Origin: Boesenbergia rotunda | Lineage: Eukaryota; Streptophyta; Magnoliopsida; Zingiberales; Zingiberaceae | Assembly (NCBI GenBank): GCA_024364735.1 | Contig: JAGFNQ010000857.1 | Span: forward strand, 652,676 to 716,675 | Direction of reading: 5' to 3' | Length of the DNA: 64,000 bases | Made by a program: the position numbers and the translations under genes | Notes under the pieces: model-generated | The model's input: only the letters and a program-made list of their open reading frames with translations | Told to the model about the DNA's origin: nothing | Databases searched by the model: none | Shown here: positions 45,979 to 56,568 of the stretch, one piece after another | How positions within the stretch are numbered: the first letter of the stretch is position 1 | How the letters are laid out: every line of letters begins with the position of its first letter

Positions 45979-48525
45979 TGATGGACCCAAAATGACTGTC
46001 ACGAAAGTGGGTCTCAAATTTAGAAATTTATAAATGAAAGCTGGAAACCCTTTTTGCAATCAAAGAAGAAAAGCGTAGTAAAGGGGCCACAGGTCGTATT
46101 TTTCCAAGGGCTAGTTCCAGTTGTGTGATTCGTGCTCGAGTTTATGTGTCGTTAATGTTTTTGGGTTTCAAATAAAATCTGGATTTTGGTTTCGAATAGA
46201 CAAGAAAATGTAATAGAAAGAAATGATAAGGAAATGAAACTTAACTAAGAACTAACCAAGGAAATGGTAGCTAAGGAATTTAAATGATAAAAAAAAACTA
46301 ATCAAACAATTTCACTTACTCTAGTCGGGAAAGAAGAGCAATCTGAAATTATGTGCACGCTCAATGCAAAGTAAATGACATAGGGAACACTTGATACACA
46401 AGAGATGAAAGAAATCAATGTGCCAAAATGGTACTAAGTACCAAAGCTGTGCTTAAAGATTCCGAATTGTAACTTACTCACTTTAGATTGGAAAACAAGC
46501 TAATAGTGAAGTGCTAATCATGAATTAAAGCATGAAGTCAACCTTGAATGCAGCGAAATAGTGAAATGACTTAAAACAGCTCTTGTAAGCAGGAATTCAG
46601 CACAGTGAATGCAGAAATTCAGAAATGGAAATCAGATTTCATAACATAGAAGAAGAATTTCAGAAATGGAAGCAATATCCTAATGCAAAGCAATAGAGAA
46701 AGTTAAACTGAGAAGAACTAGTGTATGCTTGACTCTAATTCCAGAAATTACCAGCTTCAAACTTTGGAAATGAACTCAATAGCAGAAATTAGAAATGACT
46801 CAATAGATTGCTGAACAGAAATGAAGAAATCCAAATTGATTGCTATGCGAATGTTACAATTTCAAAGTGAATTCAAGAGAAAACAATTAAACTCATTTGA
46901 CACAAGAATTAGGGCATCAAATTTGAAACTGATACAAAGGAGAGACAACGATACTCACTGCTGAAAAGAAATTCAGAACTGAAAGACTGATACGCAAAAA
47001 CAGAGACAACAATTCAGATTTGAAACCTAGTTCAGAAATGAATCTATGCTGAGTAAACTGATCTAATTTCAATCATTCATTACTCAATCAACTTAACTAA
47101 CTAGCATTCAAATTTAGGAAGCATCCAACTACAAAAACCGATCCAATCAAGCTAATGCAGAATTTTAGAAACTATAGCAGAAACATCAAGTAAAGGACTG
47201 ATACTTGACTGGCACGCAACAGTTAAACTATGAAGTGGACTGCAATTAAAAGACATTTGTTCACTAAACAAGACTCTTGATTATCTACTTACAGGTTGAA
47301 ACCTAATTACAGCTGGACAAACTCAGAAACTGAAACTACAGCAGCTAAATCGAGTGCAGAACAGAAATGAAGTGCTGAACAGAAATTACAGCTAGGAAAA
47401 CAAAAGAAATGCACTTAAACTAAGCCTCGACCAATCCTTGATTCAAAACCACCTTGTTCGTCACGCAAGGGCAAGCCAAGAACCCTTAAACTCGCAAATC
47501 AGTGGAAGAATAGGCTCCAATTCAGATCTGCTCCCAGATTGCATCAGCTGGATAATTCCCATTCGATCTCCTAGATCTCAATGTGAAAGGCTGTGATGAT
47601 GATTTGGAAATCATCTGAGCTCATCCTAGGACCCCTACAGATGATTCAGATGGGAAGAAATGGACGCGGTTGAGATCTAGAAGCTCAAATTGCGGATCTG
47701 CCGAAACCCTCGCACAGCTCTGCATCCGACACAATTCCGAGCTAAAATCGCCATCAAACTCTCCTCCAGAGATCCAGATCTTGATTCAAGGATGTGATCG
47801 AGTCGGTCACGCCTCCACTGAAGAAAATTGCAAGGAAAACTATGAAGAACTGAAGAAGAACGAGCTCTAGAACTGTGGAAGGGAAATGAAGTCGCGACCC
47901 CAGATCTGAAACAGGGAAGTGGTTTAAGTAGTTAAAGCAGTGGACGGCCCAGATCGATTGCGCTTCATCCAACGGTGGATCTTCGTCCGATTTGATTCAA
48001 AATTTCCAGATCTTGATCAGAGGTCAGGATCATCCTCGTGGTAGCTCGGATCTGCCAGATCTGTAGCGGATGGCTCAGATCAAGCTGATATTTGAATGGA
48101 TGGTCTAACTCTCTCTGATCGTGATCCAACGGCCAGATGATCTCCGATTGAGCTGAAACTCTCAGATCGTGATCTGATCGCTTGATTAGACTTAATCCTA
48201 GCTCGGATTGATCAGAAGTTCTCAGATGGTCTAGATCTAACCATTCTTGCATCGGACGGTCCAAATGAATCGGAGCTTGATTACTTGATCCAGTCCACTT
48301 TGACTCAACTTTGACCCAACATTACCTAGGTCCATGATCCTTCCAAGCCTACAAAAGTAGATCAAAAATTTAGTAACAAAACAACTCAAATATAACAAGA
48401 TTTACAATTAGGTCCAAAAAGGGTATAAATCCTAAAACCTAGGGTGAATCCACAATTTCACAAGTAAAATATGAGTCAAACACAGATTTAAGCATATAAA
48501 ATGATCAATAAAATGACACTTATCA
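45979..48525 (-). repeat. A3 5' LTR
   Basis: 2547 bp, TGATAAGTGT...GGGTCCATCA on the element strand; nearly identical to 38680-41226. Confidence 0.95.
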
Positions 48526-48589
48526 GCGAGCCAAGGAGTGAACCTGAAGGCACACGTGAAGGACTATGTGGAGATGGGCTGGCAGTGAG

Positions 48590-48760
48590 TGGGCAGTCGA
48601 CTGGCCAGAGGGCAGTCGACTGCCAAAACTCACAGAAGGTTTTCAGCCTTCTACCAGTCGACTGGCCCAGAGGCAGTCGACTGGTATACCCCGAAAACTA
48701 GCCGTTGGCTAGCAATTAATGCTAGGCCAGTCGACTGCCCCAGGGGCAGTCGACTGGTGC
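48590..48760. repeat. CAGTCGACTG palindrome cluster in D2
   Basis: Six CAGTCGACTG cores arranged as three pairs; the last pair is a long inverted repeat with arms CCAGTCGACTGCCCC and GGGGCAGTCGACTGG. The flanking bases of each pair are complementary. Confidence 0.88.
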
Positions 48761-48795
48761 TGGGCTGGACAGACTGCGAGTTTATCATATTCTCC

Positions 48796-48804
48796 TATAT
48801 AAGG
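48796..48804 (+). promoter_or_regulatory. TATA box in the D2 LTR
   Basis: TATATAAGG about 350 bp before the LTR end. A3 now separates it from the outer part of the LTR, but it remains next to gag. Confidence 0.6.
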
Positions 48805-49156
48805 AGGACGTTTCTACACGTGAGCGGTACGGTTCCGTACTATAACGAAGTGCTGCTCGTCTGAAAAGTGTTCTCAACTTTCTCTCTCTCATTTTACTAC
48901 ATTCTGTAAAGAGGAAGACCACCACTGTAAAGGTTTCTCCATCTGAAGGAGATTTTTCATAGTGGAAGTGGTGCTCATGCGTGGATCCTTGGATTAGTCA
49001 CCCATCTGGGTGGATACCAAGTAAAGTATTGTTGTTAGCATTGTTCTTATATTTTCTTTGCATATTATTGTTTCCGCTGCGCTAACAATCTTGTAGAGAG
49101 TCAACCGAAAAAGTGCTATTCACCCCCCCTTTAGCACGCCAAGTCGATCCATCAGT

Positions 49157-49168
49157 TGGTATCAGAGC
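49157..49168 (+). other. D2 primer binding site, initiator tRNA-Met
   Basis: TGGTATCAGAGC, 2 bases after the LTR end at 49154. Confidence 0.9.
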
Positions 49169-49211
49169 CAGTTCATTTTGGAAGAACTCACCGTCAACCG
49201 GAGCAAATGAA

Positions 49212-50873
49212 ATGACGTTTCAAGAGGGATATAGCATTGCACAACCACCCTTCTTCGACGGGAATGACTTCGCGTACTGGAATGGTAGGATGCAATATTA
49301 CCTTATGAACGATATTGAGAATTGGATTAGCATTGCAGATGGTTTCGATGCACCCGTCGATGAAAGAGGGGAACCGACACCGATGAGATCCTGGTCTAAA
49401 GAGGTAATGAAGAGGGCGCAGTCCAATGCCAAGGCCACCACCACACTGCAGTGTGGGCTCTCAAAGGAGCAACTCAATAAGGTGGAGTCGTTCAAGAGCG
49501 CCAATGAATTGTGGGACAAATTGGTGGAACTGAACGAAGGGTCAAACAAGCCCCGAAGAGCAAAGAAGGACTTGCTCGTGGCCCAACTCCAATCCCTATC
49601 CATGAAGAGCAACGAGACTGTCAGCCAGCTGCATAGAAGGGTGAAGGAGGTAATCAACAAGCTCCACGTGATTGGAGAAAAGATCGAGAATCGGGATATC
49701 GTCAGGTATGTCTTACAAGCCTTCCCAAGAACTACCTTGTGGGCATCCATGGTTGATACCTATAAAGTATCAAGGGATTTGCCCATAGTTAAATTAGATG
49801 ATTTATTCTGTGAATTTGAACTGCACGAGCAAGCTAACGTCTCGGCCAAAGAGAAAGGTATTGCTTTTATTGCAGAAAAGGAAAAGAAGAAGAGGACGGA
49901 GAAGAAGAAGGTAGTCTACACCTCCTCATCCGACTCAGAGGAATCCAGCGCCTCCATGGACAGCGACCAAGAGGCATTCATGGTAAGAAAGATGCGTAAG
50001 TCTTTCAAAAAATTTTCTAACAAATCATATGCTAGAAAAGGGTCCAAAGGCAAGGGTAAGGCCAAGGACATCATCTGCTACAACTGCTACCAAGAGGGAC
50101 ACATGAAGAACGAGTGCCCTCAACTAAAGAGAAGAGATGACAAGAAGGAGGAGAAGAAGAAAGGTGACAAGAACAGGTCGAAGGGAAAGGAGAAGGGTGC
50201 CACCAACTACAAGGCGACGTGGGATGATCCATCATCCTCAGAGGAGGAAGAAGAGCAAGTTTCACACTTTGCTCTCATAGCCATGAACAACTCAGATTCA
50301 TCAGATGATGAAAGAAGTTCATGTAGTGATGAGAGCGACTCCTCCTTTTCATCATCCGAGTCAGAAGCTTCGATAAGTGAGGTATACCACTTACCCTCCT
50401 CTACATTAGTTAAGATTATTTCTAGCACTAACATGGATTTAGCTAAGGCTAGAAGTAAGATTAAGGAATTAAAAGATGAGATTGCTATGCTTAGAGTAGA
50501 ATCTACCAAACTTAAGGAAGACTTACATGCTAGTTCTGTTACATCACATGCTTCATGTCTTGAAACTGAAAATAGGGAACTAAGAAAAAAGGTAGATGAC
50601 CTCACAAAGGCACTTAGGAAATTCCAAGTAGGCTCTAGCAACCTAGATATGATAATTAACAGTTAAAGGGTCGTTTATAAAAAGGTCGGTCTAGGATATA
50701 GACCAAAGACAAAGGAAGTGACCTTTGTCTTATTCACGGGTAGGATTGGTGCATCTAGGAGACTAGGGGCTAAGGGAAACACAAAGAGGGCATGAGTACC
50801 TAAAAGATTTCTAAATGATGCTTATGGATCAAAAATTTGGGTACCAAAAGAGTATGTTTTTCATGTTGTATAG
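49212..50873 (+). pseudogene. gag: D2 gag, long with two premature stops
   Basis: I start at ATG 49212 (MTFQEGYSIAQPPFFDG) because an in-frame upstream ATG (49113) lies inside the LTR. The frame is open to TAA 50664-50666 (484 residues). Domains: UBN2-type gag core (about residues 1-220), Lys-rich and Ser/Glu regions, zinc knuckle CYNCYQEGHMKNEC (near 50078-50117), acidic Ser stretch, C-terminal coiled coil. Comparison with H gag shows the family protein continues to a TAG at 50871-50873, so the TAA and the TGA at 50793-50795 are premature. Apart from these it is the best-kept Sirevirus gag in the window. Pol follows in the same frame. Confidence 0.88.
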
Positions 50874-51106
50874 GCAAAGGTGAAGGAGGCCGCAACTATG
50901 TGGATAGTAGATAGTGGATGCTCAAGACACATGACTGGAGATGTGAGTAAGTTCACTACTATTAGCCACTTAAGAGAAGGGAAGGTCTCTTTTGGAAATA
51001 GTGGAAAACTAAGAATTATTGGTAGGGGCATCATTGAGGTATCTCCTACAATTTCTATACATAAGGTACTCCTAATTAAAGATATGAAGTTTAACTTACT
51101 TAGTAT
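50874..51106 (+). pseudogene. D2 pol start: protease
   Basis: Same frame as gag, directly after its TAG stop. Protease motif IVDSGCSRHMTGD (50903-50941) and the conserved MKFNLLSI at the H insertion. H entered between the codons for SI and SQLCD. Confidence 0.85.
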
Positions 51107-51183
51107 TGTTGATGCAGTCTGGCCCGGTTGTTGTTTTGGTGTTTGACAATGATTTAAGTTTGGTTGAGCGAATTTGGGTTAAC

Positions 51184-51513
51184 GTCCTGGTCGGGGACTG
51201 GGCATGAAACCCTGGTGAGTGAAACCAGGTCCTAGCTTGTGAAGCTAGGTTGAAATCCCGGTGAGTGAAGCCGGGTCCTGGTGAGTGAAGCCAGGTGATG
51301 GAAATCCCTATGAGTGAAGCCGGGTCCTGGTGAGTGAAGCCAGGTGTTGGAAAAGTCCTAATTCGGAAGAGGTGGGTGAAAAGTCCTAGCTTGGAGGGCT
51401 AGGTGAAAAGTCCTAACTTGGAGGGTTAGGTGCAAATTCCCAACTTGGAGAGTTAGATTGAAAAATCCTTAGCTTGGAGGGCTAAGGTGAATTAAATCCT
51501 AGCTTGGAAGACT
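51184..51513 (+). repeat. Mini-hairpin array in H 5' LTR
   Basis: About eleven units. Stems on the sense strand include CCTAGCTT/AAGCTAGG, CCCGG/CCGGG, CCTGG/CCAGG, CCTAGC/GCTAGG, CCTAAC/GTTAGG and CCTTAGC/GCTAAGG, with loops TGAGTGAAG or TTGGAGG. Both arms change together between units. Confidence 0.88.
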
Positions 51514-51529
51514 AGGTCTGCGTCCCTGG

Positions 51530-52035
51530 ATCGGTCTAGTGACTGATCAGGGAGTTGGCACGCTGCTCCTTCGTGGATCGGTCTGGTGACCGATCCAGCG
51601 ATGTCTGATCGGTCTGGTGACCGATCAGGGAGTGTGTGTTTCACTCACTGCACAGCTCCTGATCGGTCTGGTGACCGATCATGGAGCGAACAGTGAGTTG
51701 AGTTCCCCTGCTGATCTGCTCCTGATCGGTCTGGTGACCGATCAGGGATACTGCTCAGATCGGTCTAGTGAACGATCATTTGTCGCAAGGTTCTCACTAT
51801 CACCGATCAGGATGACTCCTGATCGGTCTGGAAGCAGCCTGATTGGTCTGGTGACCGATCAAGCTGGAGCCTGATTGGTCTTGTGACCGATCATGCAGGA
51901 GCCTGATTGGTCTGGTGACCGATCAGGCAGGAGCCTGATTGGTCTGGGGACCAATCAGGAGTGTGCAGAAGACTTCTGGATCGGTCTTGTGACCGATCAG
52001 GGTCCTTCCTGACAGGTCTGGTGATCGATCAGGCG
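51530..52035. repeat. GATCGGTC palindrome array in H 5' LTR
   Basis: About twelve copies of GATCGGTCTGGTGACCGATC or close variants, 20-60 bp apart; one reads GATTGGTC...GACCAATC with both arms changed. The same array is at 57335-57810, and three more copies lie inside the element at 55324-55415. Confidence 0.9.
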
Positions 52036-52867
52036 CAGAACTTTAATTCAAATATGCTGTCAGAAGTCTGTTTTCACTGCCGATTCTCTGATACACTGCT
52101 GATATGTTTTGATATGCATTGCTAAGCCTCTGTTGGAGTGTGCAGGTGATAGCAGGTGATTCAAACACTCAAGGAGGGTTAATGGGAGGCTTTCCGTTGA
52201 GCAGGTTTGGCTATTTCTCATTCTCAGGTTTCAACGGGCAACTGACGCAGCTGGCGACTGATGGAGGCTCAGCTGGAGAGGAGGTCTTCAGTGGATTGAG
52301 TGCTCAGGGAGGTCAGTGGGTTCAGGCTGGCTCAGTGGATGCTGATGAAGCTTGTGATGGTGAGCAGAGCTTAAGTGACGAAGCTGGAAGCAGAGGAGCG
52401 GAGGCGAACAAGACAGAAACTTGGGAAGTTTGGCTGGGCTGTGTTCGTGCTCTCTGTTGCTTTGTGCTTGAGCGATCTTGTTGCATTCCTGTGAGAGCTT
52501 TGTGAGTGTTCCTTCTTGTGTGATCTCCTGTACTCAAGTTCCATCATCCGTGAGATCTGTGGAGAGGTTTCTCCACCGAGAAGGAGGCTCTATCTTATCC
52601 AGGTTCACCGAGGCTTGATCTGCCGACGATCAAGGGATCGCCCACCTTACGGGCACGCCAAGGAGTAGGGGCAAGTTATCCCCGAACCTTGTACATCACG
52701 GTGTTAGCGTCGGTTTGCTTTCCCTGTGTTTTTAGTTGCTGTTCTTCGTTTCTGCAATTGTATTCCGCTGCTTAACTCTTGAAGTGCAGAAATTCTCAAA
52801 AGAGCAAGACTTGTAGTGTCTGGCTATATTCGCCCCCCCCCTCTCTAGCCATCTCGTCTCCAACAAG

Positions 52868-52879
52868 TGGTATCAGAGC
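52868..52879 (+). other. H primer binding site, initiator tRNA-Met
   Basis: TGGTATCAGAGC, 2 bases after the LTR end. Confidence 0.9.
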
Positions 52880-52923
52880 CTGGGGCTCTGTTCACGGCTT
52901 AACATCCGAGAGCTTACAACAAG

Positions 52924-54537
52924 ATGGCTGGAAGTGAAGGCTACAGCACAAACCGACCTCCATTCTTTGACGGCACAGATTTTTTATATTGGAGGTCAAG
53001 GATGGAGTTCTATCTCAAGACCAACATCAGTTTGTGGTTTGCCGTGAAGGAGGGCTGTATCCTTCCAAGAGATGGTGAAGGAAAAGAGCTAGACTTCTCC
53101 ATCTGGTCAGCTGAGCAAATCAAAAAAGGAGAAGCGGATGCTAAGGCTGTAGTCACCTTGCAATGTGGAATGACTAAGGACCAACTCATCAAAGTTGGTC
53201 CCTTTACAAGTGCAAAGGACCTATGGAACAAAATCTTTGAGCTCCATGAGGGAACTCAAGATACCCGGAGAGCCAAGAAGGATTTGCTTCACAGCCAACT
53301 CCAAAACCTCACCATGGGAGAAAATGAAAAGGTAAGTGAACTCCATGGATGATTTAAAGAAGTGTTGAATGGTCTCCACTCCATAAATGAAAAGGTAGAA
53401 AATAGAGACCTAGTGAGGTATGTACTCAAAGCCTTCCCTAGGAATACTTTGTGGTCATCCATAGTGGATGCCTACAAGGTTTCCAAGGATCTATCTTTTG
53501 TAAAGTTAGAAGATTTGTTTTGTGAGATGGAACTACATGAGATTTCTAACACAAGCCCAAAGGAGAAAGGGGTTGCTTTTGTGGCAGGAAACAATAAGAA
53601 GAAGAAGAAGGGGATGAAGAAGGAGAAGGAAGTCTCTTCATCTTCATCCTCATCCAAGTCCGAGAAGGAGGGCAGCTGGTCTTCTCCCTCCGAGATGGCC
53701 AACTTTGTTAGAAGGATGATGAGGAAGAGCCGACGCCTCAAGGGTAAAGGTAACCCTAGTGAAGTTAAGATTGATAAGTCTAATATTACATGTTATGAAT
53801 GTAGTAAGAAAGGACATTACAAGGATGAATGTCCAAAGTTAAAGAAGAAGAAGGATAAATCAAAGAAGAAAAAGAAGGCCTTGAGGGCCACATGGGATGA
53901 TTCGTCCTCTAGTTCATCCGAAGAAGAAGAGGAGAAGTACACTCATCACCGTGCCCTCATGGCCATAGAGGATTCAATTGAAGAGGAGAGTGGAGACGAA
54001 TCAAGCTCCTCAACCGCGCCTTCATCATCTTCGGATGATGAAGAGGTAATCTCTCCCGAACTAGATAAGTGCTATAGAACCATTGCATGTCTAGCTAGGT
54101 TGCTTAAAAAATCCAAGAACAAAGTTAAATTGTTGAAATTGGAAGTAGAAGAATTGAAATCCTCTAGGGTGGAGGATGTTAATGATTTTCATGATGACTC
54201 GCATGTTAAGACCCTTGAGAATGAAAATAAGGACTTAAGGAGCGAAGTTGAAAATCTCAAGAATGTTCTTGAGAAGTTTTCAACTAGCTCCAAAACCTTA
54301 GATATGATTCTTAACTCCCAAAGGGCGGTGTACAACAAGGTTGGTTTGGGTTACCAACTTAAAGAATCAAGTTTCGCATCATTAATGTCAAGAACCAAAT
54401 TTAGAGCACAAAATGATTCTAGGGTTCAAAAAGTTAGAAAGAAAGTGACTAAGGCATGGGTGCCTAAGTCTTTCATTGTTGATGCATTAGGTCCCAATAT
54501 TTGGGTACCTAAAACCTCTATATTTAGAATTGTATAG
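52924..54537 (+). pseudogene. gag: H gag, a single nonsense codon
   Basis: A 538-codon frame starting ATG at 52924 (MAGSEGYSTNRPPFFDG) and ending TAG at 54535-54537. It is broken only by TGA at 53350-53352, where the equivalent D2 codon encodes Arg, so a CGA-to-TGA change is likely. Domains: UBN2-type gag core (about residues 1-215), Lys-rich and Ser-rich segments, zinc knuckle CYECSKKGHYKDEC (53791-53832), acidic Ser/Glu tract, C-terminal coiled coil (about 54060-54310, ending TLDMILN), and a basic tail. It is similar to D2 gag throughout. The protein would package element RNA; with no pol the element needs enzymes from a relative such as the D or C family. Confidence 0.9.
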
Positions 54538-56554
54538 CATTGATTGAGGGGGAGCATCTATCAACATGGGTTGTTGATGATGGGTGCTCCAAACCCATGA
54601 CCAAGAAAAAATTGTCATTCACATGGTTGGTTATGGAAAATTCGAATTAAATGCTTTGAGCTTCATTTTCTTAGTTCTTATAACAAGCAATCCTTTGGCT
54701 AGTGATTTATGAAATCTCGTTTGGGCAATAAGAAAAGCTTTCATGCGACATTTGATGATATATCCATGTACAAGATTAAACTAGTTTCAAAATAAACATG
54801 GAAAATGACATTACATGGATGGTTTAGAGAAGCACATAACTTGCCCTTGTCATGACAATTGATTTTATTGTTGCAATTTGTGTTTTCATGCAAGTTATGG
54901 TTTATGAAATGTCTTATCTCAAGCCCAAGTATGCCATGAGTATCTTGTATGTGTTACACATGAATGCATGTTTAAGAACAAGATGGACATATAGTTTGGG
55001 TTGATCATTATAAAAATCTCACAAGGCATCACCATGAGTTTTAAAATTCACTGTTTAACCTTCTATGACCTAGTGATTCCCTTGTATCAAACTAAGGTTT
55101 CTTAATATGATCATGCTTTGATACAAACATGTTTTGATACTCAAGTTCATGCTTAGAAAATACTATCATGCTCTGACACAAATCATGACATAGATTTTGA
55201 TTAAGGGAACCCTTAGGACCAAATGGATTAAAACTATTTGAATTAGGGTTTGGGAATGGTTAAGGGTTGAAACAAATCTATTTCTGAAACTGATCAAGTT
55301 CAGAAAACAGTCTGTGTCAGACCTGATCGGTCCACCGACCGATCAGGACTCACCCTGATCGGTTTGGTAACCGATCAGGAATCATACTGATTGGTCCGGT
55401 GACCGATCAGCTCAACACTGATCAGAGGTATCAGACTACTCCTCAGTCCGATCTCATTTCATCAAGTTATATCAGATTACCTGATCATTTTGATACAAAC
55501 AAATCTGATATACACTTGATTATTCCAAGAACATGAACATACTTGATCATTCATTGGTACAAACCTGGTACTAAGTGAATACAAATTCATTTCTAAGGAA
55601 TTGCTGAGACTCTTGAACCTCAGAAATTTTTCTGAAACATCAAGTGTTAAAATGAGGTTTGGCGAATCATACTTGGAATAAAACTTGATTTGATACAAAC
55701 CTATGTTGGAATGTTCAAATTCATAAGAAAGGGTTTGTTGAGTCATGACTCTTGTTCTTAATGTCGTGTTTCGGAAATTTTTCTGAAATGACGAATATTA
55801 ATAGAGTCTACACCCCTATTATGGGATGCAAATTGTTAATGCAGTCTGATCAGGAACGTATCAGAGTTTCCGAAATTTTTCTGAAATCTGATCGCTCCCC
55901 AGACTAATCAGATATCCTTCTGTATCACATAATCAACAGACCTGGTTGGACACGGAGATCAATCAGGACTATGTTTCAGATACAGATGCATTCCTTACGT
56001 GTCATGTGAAGCATATACGTATTTGACCATGATATACTTCTGTATATGTCTTCACATGAAATTTTGAATGTTAATGCAGTCTCATCTTGAATGAATCAGA
56101 ATTACAGAAATTTTTCTGAAAATTGATTGTTCATAGATACATCAGAAATTTTTCTGTATCAATCATAAGTCTGATGAAGCTGCATTATTACTTGTCATAT
56201 GAAACATATACATGCTTGACCATGATATTATTCTGTATATGTTTTCATGTGAAATTCACACTTTTTGGCATATGATGCATATACATTGTTGTCATGATAT
56301 ATTTATGGTATATGCCTCTCATATGCAATTCAAAAAGTATCCTTTGATTATTTTGGATTTGGGGAGAGACCCTTGGATTGAGGGGGAGTTGTGTTCAAAC
56401 TTAATAACCATACCCTTTTCGATGTTTGACAAAGGGGGAGAAAATGACTGATTAAGATTAAGGTTATTATAGGGGGAGGATCATGATTCCCTTATAAGAA
56501 TTGAACGGACTTCAATTGATTGATACCTAAACTTAAATCGGGTTGTCAAACAAC
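54538..56554 (+). other. H non-coding internal region
   Basis: 2 kb with no credible gene; a degraded protease start at about 54560-54600 marks where pol used to be. It holds three GATCGGTC palindromes (55324-55415), many AATTTTTCTGAAA motifs, and three diverged repeats of about 70 bp (55996-56333). GATGCAGTC or AATGCAGTC, as at the LTR start, recurs at 55838 and 56076. Confidence 0.75.
55996..56333. repeat. Three diverged 70-bp repeats in H
   Basis: Units near 55998-56067, 56192-56262 and 56263-56333. Each has CATATACNT(A/T), then a CATGATAT core, then TATATGNNTTC and ANATGNAATT. Each unit is roughly self-complementary at its ends (CATATG/CATATG, CATGTGAA/TTCACATG). Confidence 0.75.
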
Positions 56555-56568
56555 AAAAAGGGGGAGAT
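56555..56568 (+). other. H polypurine tract
   Basis: AAAAAGGGGGAGAT immediately before the 3' LTR. Confidence 0.88.

Larger units (their letters stand above)
38680..48525 (-). mobile_element. Complete, very young Athila-like element A3 without gag core or pol
   Basis: 9846 bp, minus strand, inserted in the D2 LTR with a perfect target duplication GCGAG (38675-38679 and 48526-48530). Order: 5' LTR 48525-45979, tRNA-Asp primer site 45972-45955, one 773-codon frame (45815-43494), long A-rich 3' region, polypurine tract 41242-41227, 3' LTR 41226-38680. The two LTRs are both 2547 bp, align with no indel at an offset of 7299, and show only about three differences by eye. There is no capsid core, zinc knuckle, protease, RT or integrase, so movement must use proteins from other elements. 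Confidence 0.95.
48526..49154 (+). repeat. D2 5' LTR, second part
   Basis: Continues the LTR after A3, with three CAGTCGACTG inverted repeats (48590-48760), a TATATAAGG box (48796-48804) and a run of C (near 49127), ending GATCCATCA. The whole LTR would be about 0.92 kb. Confidence 0.88.
51107..52865 (+). repeat. H 5' LTR
   Basis: TGTTGATGCAG...CTCCAACA. Order: mini-hairpin array (51184-51513), GATCGGTC palindrome array (51530-52035), a 0.8-kb unique part and a run of C near the inner end (about 52833-52842). The 128-codon frame at 52119-52505 is LTR sequence and is not kept intact in the other LTR. Confidence 0.92.

Noticed and set aside
49298..50641. Minus-strand frames of 144-150 codons opposite D2 gag
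   Set aside because: Antisense shadows of a well-supported gag.
51530..52035. Evenly repeated short palindromes, at first sight like a CRISPR array
   Set aside because: They lie in both LTRs of a plant retrotransposon; spacing is irregular, spacers are not unique between the LTRs, and there are no cas genes.
52119..52505. 128-codon plus-strand frame
   Set aside because: Lies wholly inside the H 5' LTR, is not kept open in the 3' LTR (57930-58290) and has no domain.
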